A DNA stretch of 64,000 bases from Anaerolineales bacterium (lineage in GTDB: Bacteria; Chloroflexota; Anaerolineae; Anaerolineales; Anaerolineaceae). The stretch covers positions 4,099 through 68,098 of the forward strand of contig JAGVAB010000166.1 in the NCBI GenBank assembly GCA_020060485.1, read 5' to 3'. A program made the translations under genes and the position numbers. A model generated the notes under the pieces. The model searched no databases. It had not been told where the DNA came from and saw nothing but the letters and a program-made list of their open reading frames with translations. Numbering within the stretch: position 1 is the stretch's first letter; each line of letters starts with the position of its first letter. Of the stretch, positions 26,474-35,577 are shown in pieces.

Positions 26474-27208
26474 ATGAGAGCAATCAACCACTCACGACAA
26501 CCCAAACATATCCGCGTGGCAATTCTGGATGACCACCAGCCGATCATCGATGGCTATCTGTATCGCCTTGTCAACATTCCCAACATCGAAGTAGTGGCCA
26601 CCATGCACTATGGCGAAGAACTGGAACCCACCCTGGCCAAATTGCCCGTTGATGTACTTTTGCTGGACATCGGCGTGCCGACCAGTCCCAACAACAGCAA
26701 CCCCTACCCCATTCACTTCTCCATTTCCAGCCTGTTGCAGCGCTATCCCGACCTGACCATTCTGGTCATATCCATGTATGCCCAGCGCGCCATGATCAAA
26801 TCCGTCATGGAGTCTGGCGCCAGCGGATACATCCTCAAGGATGATCAGGCCGCCATCAAGGAATTGTCCGTCATCATTCAAACTGTAGACAGCGGCGGCA
26901 TCTATCTCAGCCAGACAGCCGCCAAAGAGATCTACAAACACCGCACCGGCCAGTTGGAACAGCCGCTCACCCAGCGCCAGGTGGAAGTGCTGTCACTGTG
27001 CGCTTCCTACCCGGATGCCAGCACCGCCGACCTGGCCCAGGCCATGAACATTGCCAATTCCACCGTGCGCAATCTGCTCTCCAGCGCCTACATCAAGCTT
27101 AAGGTGCGTAATCGCGCCGCCGCCATCGCCAAAGCCCGCAGTATGAATTTCCTGAAACCCGAAGACACCCTCCCCGCAGTTCATCCTTCAGAGGAAAGCA
27201 ACTTCTGA
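26474..27208 (+). CDS. Response regulator, NarL/LuxR family
   Basis: The 244-residue protein has an N-terminal receiver domain (RVAILDDHQPIIDGY, phospho-acceptor Asp65 in LLLDIGVP, Lys in GYILKDD) and a C-terminal LuxR-type HTH (LTQRQVEVLSLCASYPDASTADLAQ, about 170-230). It should bind DNA when phosphorylated by the HisKA_3-type kinase encoded 136 bases downstream. ATG 26474 is preferred to 26453 because AAAGGGG precedes it by ten bases. The target genes are unknown. Confidence 0.88.
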   Translation: MRAINHSRQPKHIRVAILDDHQPIIDGYLYRLVNIPNIEVVATMHYGEELEPTLAKLPVDVLLLDIGVPTSPNNSNPYPIHFSISSLLQRYPDLTILVISMYAQRAMIKSVMESGASGYILKDDQAAIKELSVIIQTVDSGGIYLSQTAAKEIYKHRTGQLEQPLTQRQVEVLSLCASYPDASTADLAQAMNIANSTVRNLLSSAYIKLKVRNRAAAIAKARSMNFLKPEDTLPAVHPSEESNF

Positions 27209-27344
27209 TAAAATCATACTACCAAGCCGGTATTTGTTTGACAGCCTCCATTAAAACCACTCAATGATCCTGGCCCTGGATTGGCGCGATTGCAGGTGCA
27301 GTTCAGCGTTTCTGCCCTGATCTGGTGTTTAAGGATTGATACCC

Positions 27345-30300
27345 ATGCCCAAAAAGCCATTGATAAAACTATTTGCCACCATCAGAGCTTTTTTCGTGAA
27401 GATCTCGCCAAAAGGGATCTACACACCTGATGACGGCATCCATTACTGGCGCGAAAAAATTTTCATGCGGATCGCTCTCATCACGTTTTTGGCCGCCACC
27501 CTGGCGCTGGTCGGCATGGCGTTTGTGACCATAAAGACCCGCTATTGGTCCGTCCTGGTTGTAGACATTCTTGCCTATCTGATCGCCATCCTGGCCGCCT
27601 TCGGAAAAAAAATCTCCCTGAAAAACCGCTCCTATCTGTTTATTGGCATGGTATTCATCATGGGCGTTGCCCTGCAGGTCATCGGCGGCCCGATCAGCAA
27701 TGGCACCTTGCTGCTTTTCATTTTTCCCATCCTGGCTGCTGTCTTTCTGGGTGCCCAAGCCGCTGCGCTGTGTATCGGGGTGAATATTCTGGTCATGATC
27801 ATCCTGGGGAGCTTGCTGCAATCCAGTATGTTGCAGCACACTGGCATGGCAGCCTATTCCCTGATGGACTGGGCCGGGGTCAGCATTGGTTTTACAACCT
27901 TCAGCATACTCATCACCTTTTCGGTTTCGGTGCTGCTGGAAAACGTGGTTGAAAGTTTCGAAAGCAAGAAGAAAATGGAAGCCGCCCTGCGGGAAAGTGA
28001 AACCCGCTACCGGGCCATCGTTGAAGATCAACTGGAATTGATCGACCGCTGGCTGCCCGACGGCACACTGACCTTCGTCAATCAAGCCTGCGCCGATTAT
28101 GTGAACACCTCACCTGAAAAACTGCTTGGCATGAATTTTTTTGACTTCCTTTCAGAAGACCAGCAAATCTTCCTCAAGCAAAATCTTAAAAATTTGACAC
28201 CCGAAAGCCCAGCCATTACCACCGAAGAGATCATCACTGTGAATGGCAATCAACGCTGGATGCGTTGGACCAACCGGGCATTGTTCGATGACAACGGAGA
28301 ACTGCTGGAATATCAGTCGGTGGGCAGTGATATCACTGATCAAAAAATCGTTGAAGATGAACTGGCGCAAAGTGAAAGACGCTACCGCACCATCGTTGAT
28401 ACCCAGAAAGAATTGATTGATCGCTGGAATCCGGATGGTATCCTGACCTTCGTCAATGCTTCATGTTGCCAGTACTACAACATGTCGCGGGAGGAGCTGC
28501 TGGGCACTTCCATTGTCGACCTGGCGTCAGACCACGAAAAACAAAGGCTTCAAGATTATATGCTGACCTTCAATATCGAACAGCCCAGCCAGATCTACCA
28601 AACCTTCCGGCCGGATGCGGCCGGCAATATGCGCTGGGTGGAATGGCAGGACGCTGCTATTTTTGACGATAAAGGGCAGATCGTGGAATTTCAATCCGTC
28701 GGCCGCGATATCACCGAAGAAAAACGCGCAAAAGATGAATTGCAGAAAAGTGAAGCTCGCTACCGGGCTGTTGTGGACGACCAGGTGGAATTGATCTCCC
28801 GCTGGCTGCCTGATTCCACGCTTACGTTTCTGAATGATTCAGCCTGCCGGTTCTTCAATAAACCGCGCAAAGAACTCCTCGGCACCAGCATGATTGATCT
28901 GGCGCCAGATCGCGAAAAACAAAGGCTGCGTGACTATATCGCCTCCTTCAACGCGGACAATCCCAACCAGTCCATCCAGATCACCGGCATGGACAAGAAT
29001 GGCAGCCTGCGCTGGTTTGAATGGCATGACCGTGCCATTTTCGATGAACGCGGAAAAATTGTCGAATTTCAATCCATCGGGCGCGATATCACCGAAGAGA
29101 AACGGGCCAAAGAAGAATTGCTGATCAGCGAAGCCCGCTACCGGGCAGTGGTGGAAGACCAGATGGAACTGGTCTGCCGCATGCTGCCAGACACCACTCT
29201 CACCTTCATCAACAATGCCTATGCCCATTTTTTTGGAAGAACAACTGAAGACTTGACTGGCTGCAAGCTGTCGGACGTGGCCAGCCCGGAATTGACGAGG
29301 CTGCTTCAGGCTGTCTTTGACCAAATTACCGTCGAAAATCCTGTGATCCGCAGTTCTCATGAAGAGATCAACGCCCAGGGTGAAACGCGCTGGTTTGCCT
29401 GGACAGACCGCGGCATCTTTGATGCCCAGGGGAATTTGGTCGAAATTCAATCCATCGGGCATGACATTCATGAGCGCAAACTAACCGAACAGGCCTTGCG
29501 GGAAAGTGAGGCCCGCTATCGTGCCATTGTGGAAGACCAGACAGAACTGATCTGCCGCTTCCTGCCGGATGCCACCCTGACCTTTGTCAACCATGCATAT
29601 TGCCGTTTTTCTGGAAAATCAGCTCAAGAATTGCTGGGCTCAACCGTTTTCGCGCTGCTCCTGGAAGAAACCAAACCCCTGTTCACGGAAGTCATCTCCA
29701 GCCTGACCCCGGATCACCCGGTTGCTTCGGCTGAAATGCGGCGGCGCGCCGGCAGCGGAGAGATCCGCTGGCTAAGCTGGTCTTACCACGGCATCTTTGA
29801 GGGACACCGCCTGATAGAAATACAGGCCATCGGCCGCGACATTCATGATCGCAAACTGGCTGAGCAAGCCCTGCAGGAAAGCGAAACGCGCTACCGGGCA
29901 ATTGTCGAAGGCCAGATCGAGCCTGTCTGCCGTTGGAAACCGGATTTCACCCTCAACTTTGTCAATGATGCCTACTGTAATTTGTTTGGCAAAACGCGCG
30001 AGGAATTGCTCTGGCATTCCTTTCAGGACCAGGTGCCCGCTGAAGATTGGAATATCGTGGTTAACATCGCAGAAGAACTTTCACAGGCGGGGCCGCACGG
30101 TGTCAGCATCAACCGGGTCATCACCCCTGCTGGCGAGCGCTGGCTGCAATGGGCTGTGTCTGTCATCCGTTCCGAAAATGGCAGCATCATCGAATTCCAG
30201 TCTGTCGGTCACGATATCAGCGAACAAAAAGAAACCCAGCAAATGCTGCAGGCATTCCTGAGTGAACAGATCAAACTGACCGAAGCCAATCGCGAGCTTG

Positions 30301-30989
30301 TCCAACGGCTTGAAGCCCTGTATCTGACGGATGTGAACCGCCATGAAGCACAATTGAGCCTGTTGGCCAATGAATTGCATGACGATGTGTTGAATGCCCT
30401 GGCTGTGGTCAGCGCCAACCTCGACCCGGAGGAAACCCCGCCCCATGTGATTGAAGCCTACGAGCAAGCCATCTACCGCACACGCGAGATTGTCAATGGT
30501 CTGCGCACCACCATGCTCAATTATGGCCTGTATATCGGGCTGGAAACCCTGGCAGACGAATTCTCCGACCAATTTCCCAAGGGCCCAGCCTTTTTCGTTG
30601 ACGTACCCCGCATCGATACCCGCTACGACCCCAACGTGGAACTGCATCTCTTCCGCATTGCCCAGGAAGCCTGCAACAATGCCATCAAACACGCCAACGC
30701 CACAGAAATTCACATTGATGGCATACTTGAGACCGACAAAGTGTCTTTGGAGATCATTGACAACGGTTGCGGCTTCACCGCCGATGAAAGGCTTGACCTG
30801 CCCGCTCTGTTGCGTGAAAAACACTTTGGCCTGGCAGGGATGTTCGAACGAGCCGAATTGATCCATGCCGAGCTGCGCATCGACTCTGTCCCTCAACAAG
30901 GCAGCCGCGTGCGCATCCTCTGGCAGGCTCACAACGACCAATTATCGCCCATCACCCAGGCTGAGGATTTTTACAGAAATAACCCTTAA
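27345..30989 (+). CDS. Sensor histidine kinase with six tandem PAS domains
   Basis: The 1214-residue kinase has about six N-terminal membrane helices (about 40-200), then six consecutive PAS domains starting near residues 220, 345, 471, 597, 723 and 848, each opening with a variant of SExRYRAIVEDQ and spaced 125-126 residues. A HisKA_3 domain follows with His1012 in NELHDDVLN, then a HATPase (EACNNAIKHA, DNGCGF, GLAGM). The architecture matches NarL-type partners, and the regulator is encoded just upstream. AAGGA precedes ATG 27345. The near-identical period suggests recent tandem duplication. The signals sensed are unknown. Confidence 0.88.
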   Translation: MPKKPLIKLFATIRAFFVKISPKGIYTPDDGIHYWREKIFMRIALITFLAATLALVGMAFVTIKTRYWSVLVVDILAYLIAILAAFGKKISLKNRSYLFIGMVFIMGVALQVIGGPISNGTLLLFIFPILAAVFLGAQAAALCIGVNILVMIILGSLLQSSMLQHTGMAAYSLMDWAGVSIGFTTFSILITFSVSVLLENVVESFESKKKMEAALRESETRYRAIVEDQLELIDRWLPDGTLTFVNQACADYVNTSPEKLLGMNFFDFLSEDQQIFLKQNLKNLTPESPAITTEEIITVNGNQRWMRWTNRALFDDNGELLEYQSVGSDITDQKIVEDELAQSERRYRTIVDTQKELIDRWNPDGILTFVNASCCQYYNMSREELLGTSIVDLASDHEKQRLQDYMLTFNIEQPSQIYQTFRPDAAGNMRWVEWQDAAIFDDKGQIVEFQSVGRDITEEKRAKDELQKSEARYRAVVDDQVELISRWLPDSTLTFLNDSACRFFNKPRKELLGTSMIDLAPDREKQRLRDYIASFNADNPNQSIQITGMDKNGSLRWFEWHDRAIFDERGKIVEFQSIGRDITEEKRAKEELLISEARYRAVVEDQMELVCRMLPDTTLTFINNAYAHFFGRTTEDLTGCKLSDVASPELTRLLQAVFDQITVENPVIRSSHEEINAQGETRWFAWTDRGIFDAQGNLVEIQSIGHDIHERKLTEQALRESEARYRAIVEDQTELICRFLPDATLTFVNHAYCRFSGKSAQELLGSTVFALLLEETKPLFTEVISSLTPDHPVASAEMRRRAGSGEIRWLSWSYHGIFEGHRLIEIQAIGRDIHDRKLAEQALQESETRYRAIVEGQIEPVCRWKPDFTLNFVNDAYCNLFGKTREELLWHSFQDQVPAEDWNIVVNIAEELSQAGPHGVSINRVITPAGERWLQWAVSVIRSENGSIIEFQSVGHDISEQKETQQMLQAFLSEQIKLTEANRELVQRLEALYLTDVNRHEAQLSLLANELHDDVLNALAVVSANLDPEETPPHVIEAYEQAIYRTREIVNGLRTTMLNYGLYIGLETLADEFSDQFPKGPAFFVDVPRIDTRYDPNVELHLFRIAQEACNNAIKHANATEIHIDGILETDKVSLEIIDNGCGFTADERLDLPALLREKHFGLAGMFERAELIHAELRIDSVPQQGSRVRILWQAHNDQLSPITQAEDFYRNNP

Positions 30990-31029
30990 AAGGTCTTGAC
31001 AATCCCCAAAATATGGTTACAATAAAAAA

Positions 31030-31077
31030 TGATCCTCTATCGGTTGCCCCCCTCAATCGGTAGGGGATCACTTTTTT
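31030..31077 (+). terminator. Rho-independent terminator of the two-component operon
   Basis: A 16-bp stem, partly G-U paired, forms between 31030-31045 and 31055-31070 with a C-rich loop, followed by CTTTTTT. It ends the sensor kinase transcript just before the convergent lysO genes. Confidence 0.85.
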
Positions 31078-31092
31078 AACATCGGGGAAAGA

Positions 31093-31689
31093 CTACACCA
31101 GGAACGAAACCAGGATCGGCACCAGAAGTGTCAAGACCAGACCGTTCACCACCGCCACCAGCGTGGTGGCGTGGTCTGTGAATTGTTGAATGACAGGCAG
31201 CGTGGTATCCGAGCTGGTAGCGCCGGCACTGGCCACCGCTGCCAGTTTGCCAAAGGTACGCACCAGCAGCGGGGCCAGCAGCAAGGTGGAAACCTCGCGC
31301 AGGATGTTGGCGATCAAAGCCACCACCCCCAGCTGCGGGCCGCGGGCTTGACTGATCATAATGCTGGACAGGCTGTAATACCCCAATCCGGCGCCCACCG
31401 AGACCCCATCCCGCACACTGATCCCTGGCAGCACCAACGCCACCATACCCGCCCCAGCCAGCGATCCGATCACAATACCTGCCGGCACAAGCAACATGCG
31501 ACCATTCACCTGACGTAGATGGACAAAGAATTGCGGGTCAAGCCCCATTCCCACACCCACCAACAGCAACAAGATGCGCACCAGTTGCATGGAGACCGAA
31601 TCGGATAAAAGCGCTTGCGGCGCCACGCCTCCTGCCCCAACAGCCACACCCAGAACGAATAAAGCCAGTAAGACAAGACTGAATTTCAT
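31093..31689 (-). CDS. LysO-like lysine exporter, C-terminal (large) part
   Basis: The 198-residue, about six-helix protein matches the C-terminal Lys_export domain of LysO/YbjE: GMGLDPQFFVHLRQV, VSVGAGLGYYSLSSIMISQ, LIANILREV and ASAGATSSDTTLPVI. LysO exports L-lysine in E. coli as one polypeptide of about 300 residues. Here the N-terminal part is a separate gene five bases upstream. ATG 31689 follows AAGGAAGG, so the split looks genuine and not a frameshift. The two products should assemble into one carrier. Confidence 0.82.
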   Translation of the reverse strand: MKFSLVLLALFVLGVAVGAGGVAPQALLSDSVSMQLVRILLLLVGVGMGLDPQFFVHLRQVNGRMLLVPAGIVIGSLAGAGMVALVLPGISVRDGVSVGAGLGYYSLSSIMISQARGPQLGVVALIANILREVSTLLLAPLLVRTFGKLAAVASAGATSSDTTLPVIQQFTDHATTLVAVVNGLVLTLLVPILVSFLV

Positions 31690-31694
31690 TGGCA

Positions 31695-31964
31695 CTACCT
31701 TCCTTCGGCCATCAGGCGCACAGCCAGGATGCTCCCGGCCACCGCGCCCACTGTCAACACCAGCGCCTGAAGCCCCAACCCGGCCAGGTTTTGCATCACC
31801 TGGGGATTGCTCCCCACAGATATACCCAGCACCACCATCAAGGCACACACTACCCCGCGGGTCAAACCTTCCACCCACGGGCGCAATACTTGTCTGCGGC
31901 GCAAAGCCGCCCCCAGGCCAATCCCGATCATGAACAACAATATCAAAATCAGCATACTTGACAC
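31695..31964 (-). CDS. LysO-like lysine exporter, N-terminal (small) part
   Basis: The 89-residue protein has three helices and corresponds to the N-terminal DUF340-like part of LysO (IGIGLGAALRRRQ, then RGVVCALMVVLGISVGSNPQVM). Together with the following 198-residue gene it makes up one LysO equivalent. It is divergent from the TatB-like gene, with about 165 bases of shared upstream region in which I see no lysine riboswitch. Confidence 0.75.
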   Translation of the reverse strand: MSSMLILILLFMIGIGLGAALRRRQVLRPWVEGLTRGVVCALMVVLGISVGSNPQVMQNLAGLGLQALVLTVGAVAGSILAVRLMAEGR

Positions 31965-32129
31965 TCCGTCTTAAAATAAAAGTGTCGCAAAGATACCATA
32001 AATTGGAACATTCGGGATAAAATCGGTTCTTTGGTTCCTGTAAACCGCCTGGCTGAATCCCAATCCAATGATACAATTAATCCGCCCCAGCCAATCGAAG
32101 GTAATGTTGCGCACAGAAACTGAAACGAG

Positions 32130-32510
32130 ATGAAACTTTTTAATGTTGGCCCACTTGAATTATTGTTGATCGTGATCCTGGCCCTGGTTGTCTTTGGGCC
32201 GAAACGATTGGTGGCCGGAATGCACGACATCGGCCAATGGCTGCGCACTGCCGCCAAATCTCCGCTGTGGCGGGACATCATCCGCACCACGCAGGATGTG
32301 CGCAACCTGCCCAATGAACTGCTGCGCGAAACCGGCCTGGACCAGGAATTGCAGGAAATAAGCCGCATGACCCAGGAATCGATCCGCATCGATGAACTGG
32401 ATGCCGAGCGTAAAAAGCGGTCTTCTCTTGAAGAAAATGCTGCTGAAAACGAAACAAATATTCTTCCCCCCAAACCACCAGCAGAAGAAACACCGAAACA
32501 TTCCACGTAG
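32130..32510 (+). CDS. TatA/TatB-like twin-arginine translocase subunit
   Basis: The 126-residue protein starts with a short helix and the family motif: FNVGPLELLLIVILALVVFGPKRL, with the Phe-Gly-Pro hinge at about residues 22-24. An amphipathic helix and a long charged tail follow. Length and the GPKRL hinge favour TatB. It would help transport folded proteins across the membrane. No TatC is in the window. The MFS gene follows 57 bases later. Confidence 0.82.
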   Translation: MKLFNVGPLELLLIVILALVVFGPKRLVAGMHDIGQWLRTAAKSPLWRDIIRTTQDVRNLPNELLRETGLDQELQEISRMTQESIRIDELDAERKKRSSLEENAAENETNILPPKPPAEETPKHST

Positions 32511-32567
32511 ATCGCAACGCGGCCGAGCTTTTGCTGCCCGGCCTACATTTATGCACTTCGAGGCGCA

Positions 32568-33749
32568 ATGCAAACCAAACCAACATCCCTGAAATTGCAG
32601 ATCTTTCTGCTGACCATCATGCGCGGCATGATGAACATCAACACACGCATGGTCTACCCCTTTCTAATGGTGTTTGCGCGTGGCCTGGGCGTTGACCTGA
32701 AAACCATTTCCGGCACGCTCACCATCCGTGCTGTTTTCGGCATGTTGACCCCCTTCCTGGCGCCCCTGGCCGAAAAGCACAGCCGCCGGGCTGGCATGTT
32801 GCTGGGCATGGCCATGTTCGCCCTGGGCAGCGGCCTGGTTGTACTTTGGCCTTCTTTGATCACCTTTGCCATTGCCATGTCAATCACCTTTCTGGGCATG
32901 TATGTTTATATGTCTGCGGTGCAGGCCTACCTGGGTGACCACGTGCCCTATGCCCAGCGCGGCCGGGCCATGGGCACCTTTGAACTGGCCTGGTCTTTTT
33001 CTTTCATCGTTGGCATGCCGCTGCTGGGATTTCTGATTGGCCGCTATGGCTGGCAGGCGCCCTTCCCCATCCTGGCCATTTTTGGGCTGATCGCGTTGAT
33101 CATTATCCGGGTCTTCATCCCCAACAGTCTGCCAGAAGGCAACGGCCAGGGCAGCCAAATGCTCTCAAGCCTGAAAAATGTCCTCGCCGCACCCGCAGCC
33201 CGGGCCAGTCTGCTGCTGATCTTCACCTTCCTGTTGGGCAATGAAATGATCAACCTCATGTTCGGCGTATGGCTGGAAGACACCTTTGCCCTGAAGATCA
33301 CCGGCCTGGGCGCAGCCTCGATCATCCTGGGTCTGGCAGACTTGAGCGGTGAAGGCTTGTCCACTGTCATCATTGATAAATTGGGCAAAGAACGGACGAT
33401 ACGCATTGCGCTGGCGGCATCTGCAGCCGCATCGCTTTCCATGCCCTTCGCCAGGAACAGCCTGGCATTGACCCTGGCAGCCCTGTTTCTGATCTACTTG
33501 AGCTTTGAGGTGGCCTTCATCAGCATGATGACCCTCTCCAGCGAGATCATGCCCAAAGCACGCGCCACCCTGATGGCTTCCAATGTGGCCGCCGTCTCGC
33601 TGGGCCGCGGGGTTGGCGCCATCATTTCCCCCATGCTGTACGGCGTCGGCTTCATCGCCAACGCTGGTGCGGCAGTATTATTTGCCGCCATTGCTTTCTG
33701 GCTGGTCAGTAAGGTGAAAGTGAAAGAACAACCCCTCCCGCACCTTTAA
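32568..33749 (+). CDS. MFS transporter
   Basis: The 393-residue protein has 12 predicted helices and the MFS loop motif in the form APLAEKHSRRAGMLLG. The central loop lies near residue 195 (GNGQGSQMLSS). It resembles drug- or sugar-phosphate-type MFS carriers, but I cannot assign a substrate. It ends at a bidirectional terminator and stands between the TatB-like gene and convergent DUF3592 genes. Confidence 0.8.
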   Translation: MQTKPTSLKLQIFLLTIMRGMMNINTRMVYPFLMVFARGLGVDLKTISGTLTIRAVFGMLTPFLAPLAEKHSRRAGMLLGMAMFALGSGLVVLWPSLITFAIAMSITFLGMYVYMSAVQAYLGDHVPYAQRGRAMGTFELAWSFSFIVGMPLLGFLIGRYGWQAPFPILAIFGLIALIIIRVFIPNSLPEGNGQGSQMLSSLKNVLAAPAARASLLLIFTFLLGNEMINLMFGVWLEDTFALKITGLGAASIILGLADLSGEGLSTVIIDKLGKERTIRIALAASAAASLSMPFARNSLALTLAALFLIYLSFEVAFISMMTLSSEIMPKARATLMASNVAAVSLGRGVGAIISPMLYGVGFIANAGAAVLFAAIAFWLVSKVKVKEQPLPHL

Positions 33750-33777
33750 TTCGATCCCTCCTCTCCACTGCTGGAAA

Positions 33778-33809
33778 AAAGAGACAAGTGCGCTTGCACC
33801 TGTCTCTTT
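33778..33809. terminator. Bidirectional terminator
   Basis: AAAGAGACA (33778-33786) and TGTCTCTTT (33801-33809) pair, with an inner GTGC/GCAC stem extending the hairpin. A and T tracts flank it between convergent genes. Confidence 0.8.
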
Positions 33810-33831
33810 ATAAATTGACTACACGCAGCAT

Positions 33832-34257
33832 TTATCCCAAAAATCCCAGTAACCCGATCACGCCTATACCAATCACAAGCAGCCCCAGCGCCAGGAACAA
33901 AAACGACACAATGTTGGCGCCAGGCTCCAGCACTGCATCTTCCGGGTCATCGGGATGATAATACACTCGTACAACGCTCCCCGGTAGATATTTGGCAAGG
34001 ACACGATACGCCCGTTGTCCATCACTTGAATTGTAATCAAAGAAAGAGCGCCTGGCGCCAAGATATTCCAGACCATTCACACAGTAACGATATTGGAAGT
34101 TACGGCTGATGCCTTGACTATTCGTCTGGGTTCCAATCACCGTCCCCTCCACAAATGGCCAATTACGCGCCCGCATGCCCCGGACCATATTCCAAATAGC
34201 CGTTCCCCCTATTGCAACTCCCAAACACAACACAAGTTCAGCAATAATAACTGGCAT
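33832..34257 (-). CDS. DUF3592 membrane protein (copy 1)
   Basis: The 141-residue protein has one helix at each end (about 5-25 and 115-138) and between them a beta-rich external domain typical of DUF3592: RARNWPFVEGTV, YRYCVNGLEY, then VRVYYHPDDPEDAVLEPG. The function of the family is unknown. It is a paralogue of the neighbouring 34306-34758 gene with the same layout and is probably co-transcribed. Confidence 0.75.
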   Translation of the reverse strand: MPVIIAELVLCLGVAIGGTAIWNMVRGMRARNWPFVEGTVIGTQTNSQGISRNFQYRYCVNGLEYLGARRSFFDYNSSDGQRAYRVLAKYLPGSVVRVYYHPDDPEDAVLEPGANIVSFLFLALGLLVIGIGVIGLLGFLG

Positions 34258-34305
34258 TTCTTCACCGTTTCGAAGTTATCGGGAGAAGACATTAAGTATC
34301 TCTTG

Positions 34306-34758
34306 TTACATCAGTCCCAGTAAGCCGGCAACGCCTATCGCCATGAAGGTCAATGGCAGGATGAGAAACAGGAAGAATCCGGCACTCATCCCCGGTTCCA
34401 GCACCGATTCGTCCGGCTGGTCCGGGCGGTAATACACCATGATCACCGCTCCGGGCGCGTAGCGGGCAACGATTTTTACTGCCCGCCGCCGGTTACTGGA
34501 GCGGTAATCGGCAAACGAACGCCGCTTGCCGCTGTATTCTTCACCATCCACTTCGTAGCGGTAGGTGATCTCTGCACCATAAGTGGTGGAACTGCTGCCA
34601 TCATCATAGCTGGTCTCTTTAGTCACCTGCGACTCCAGAACCCGTCCTTCTGTCGTGGGCCATTTGCGCGCCCGCACGCCCTTGACCAATTGCCACACAA
34701 AAAAAGCGGCGAGCAAAACACCCAACACAAAGAAAACCTCGGCCACAATCTTCGACAT
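34306..34758 (-). CDS. DUF3592 membrane protein (copy 2)
   Basis: The 150-residue protein parallels the previous gene: N-terminal helix, RARKWPTTEGRVLES, a central YRYEVDGEEYSGKRRSF segment, VIMVYYRPDQPDESVLEPG and a C-terminal helix. A strong RBS (AAGGAGGGG) precedes the ATG. Tandem duplication followed by divergence is evident at protein level. Function unknown. Confidence 0.75.
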   Translation of the reverse strand: MSKIVAEVFFVLGVLLAAFFVWQLVKGVRARKWPTTEGRVLESQVTKETSYDDGSSSTTYGAEITYRYEVDGEEYSGKRRSFADYRSSNRRRAVKIVARYAPGAVIMVYYRPDQPDESVLEPGMSAGFFLFLILPLTFMAIGVAGLLGLM

Positions 34759-34806
34759 TTGCCCCTCCTTATTCCATACCGATCCAGGAAGAAAAAAGCA
34801 ATTCCC

Positions 34807-35577
34807 TTAGCCGGCCACCACCTGTAAACCGGTCAGGCGGCTGACCAGGTGGCGCAGCCCCCACACTGGCAAAGCCAGCGCCAGGTGCAGCGCCAGACTG
34901 ATGCCAAACACCAGCGCCAGCCCCAGCAGGGCCTGGTTGACCCACGGGCCAAGGGTATCCACCATCCACGGCCCGGCCCCGGCGATGACCATCACCAACA
35001 GCGCCAGCCCCAAACCAATCCCGACCGGCAGCCAGGCATGCCGGTCGGAAGCCGAGGGCAGCATGGTACTGCTGATGGTAAAAGCCAGATAGAACCACAA
35101 CCAGAAATCATTCTGGCGGGGAACAGCCAGCAGCCCTTGAAAGAAAGACGGCCAATCTCCCTGACGCATGAAAGCCGCCAGCGGCACCATCCCCAGGCAG
35201 ACGCTGCCCAGAAATGCAATCACTGCCCCGCCAACCAACAGCGGGGCAGTGCCAATGAACGCATCTGTGACCGCACCGGCTTGCTCGGTCTCCACATATC
35301 CCAGGCGCAGCTTGCCTTCGTCCGTCAACTTGGGCAGCAGGGAAAAGCGGCCTGTTTTCACACCCAGCAGGCGCGCCGCCAAGTAATGGCTGGATTCATG
35401 CAGCAAAACGCCAGGGAAGAAGAACAACGAGAACAACCCCATGGAAAGGCCGGGGCGGCGGGTGATTAATAGCAGCAAAGCCTGTATCTCGCGGTGCAGC
35501 CAGCGCTGCACCAGCAGGAAAGGCCCCAGGCAAACCACCAGCCACAACAACCCGTCCAGAGCGATGTCGAAGATCAC
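34807..35577 (-). CDS. M50-like site-2 protease family membrane protein
   Basis: The 256-residue, about six-helix protein contains HESSH (HExxH zinc motif) at about residues 60-64 in the context GVLLHESSHYLAARLLGVKTG, as in intramembrane metalloproteases of the M50 group. A second-ligand motif of the NxxPxxxxDG type is not evident, so activity is uncertain. Its start overlaps the end of tpiA by four bases (35574-35577), so the two are translationally coupled. The target is unknown. Confidence 0.72.
   Translation of the reverse strand: MIFDIALDGLLWLVVCLGPFLLVQRWLHREIQALLLLITRRPGLSMGLFSLFFFPGVLLHESSHYLAARLLGVKTGRFSLLPKLTDEGKLRLGYVETEQAGAVTDAFIGTAPLLVGGAVIAFLGSVCLGMVPLAAFMRQGDWPSFFQGLLAVPRQNDFWLWFYLAFTISSTMLPSASDRHAWLPVGIGLGLALLVMVIAGAGPWMVDTLGPWVNQALLGLALVFGISLALHLALALPVWGLRHLVSRLTGLQVVAG

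Noticed and set aside
31690..32076. N-terminal extension of the 198-aa LysO-like protein
   Set aside because: It is out of frame with the real N-terminal part encoded at 31695-31964, and the ATG at 31689 has a strong RBS.
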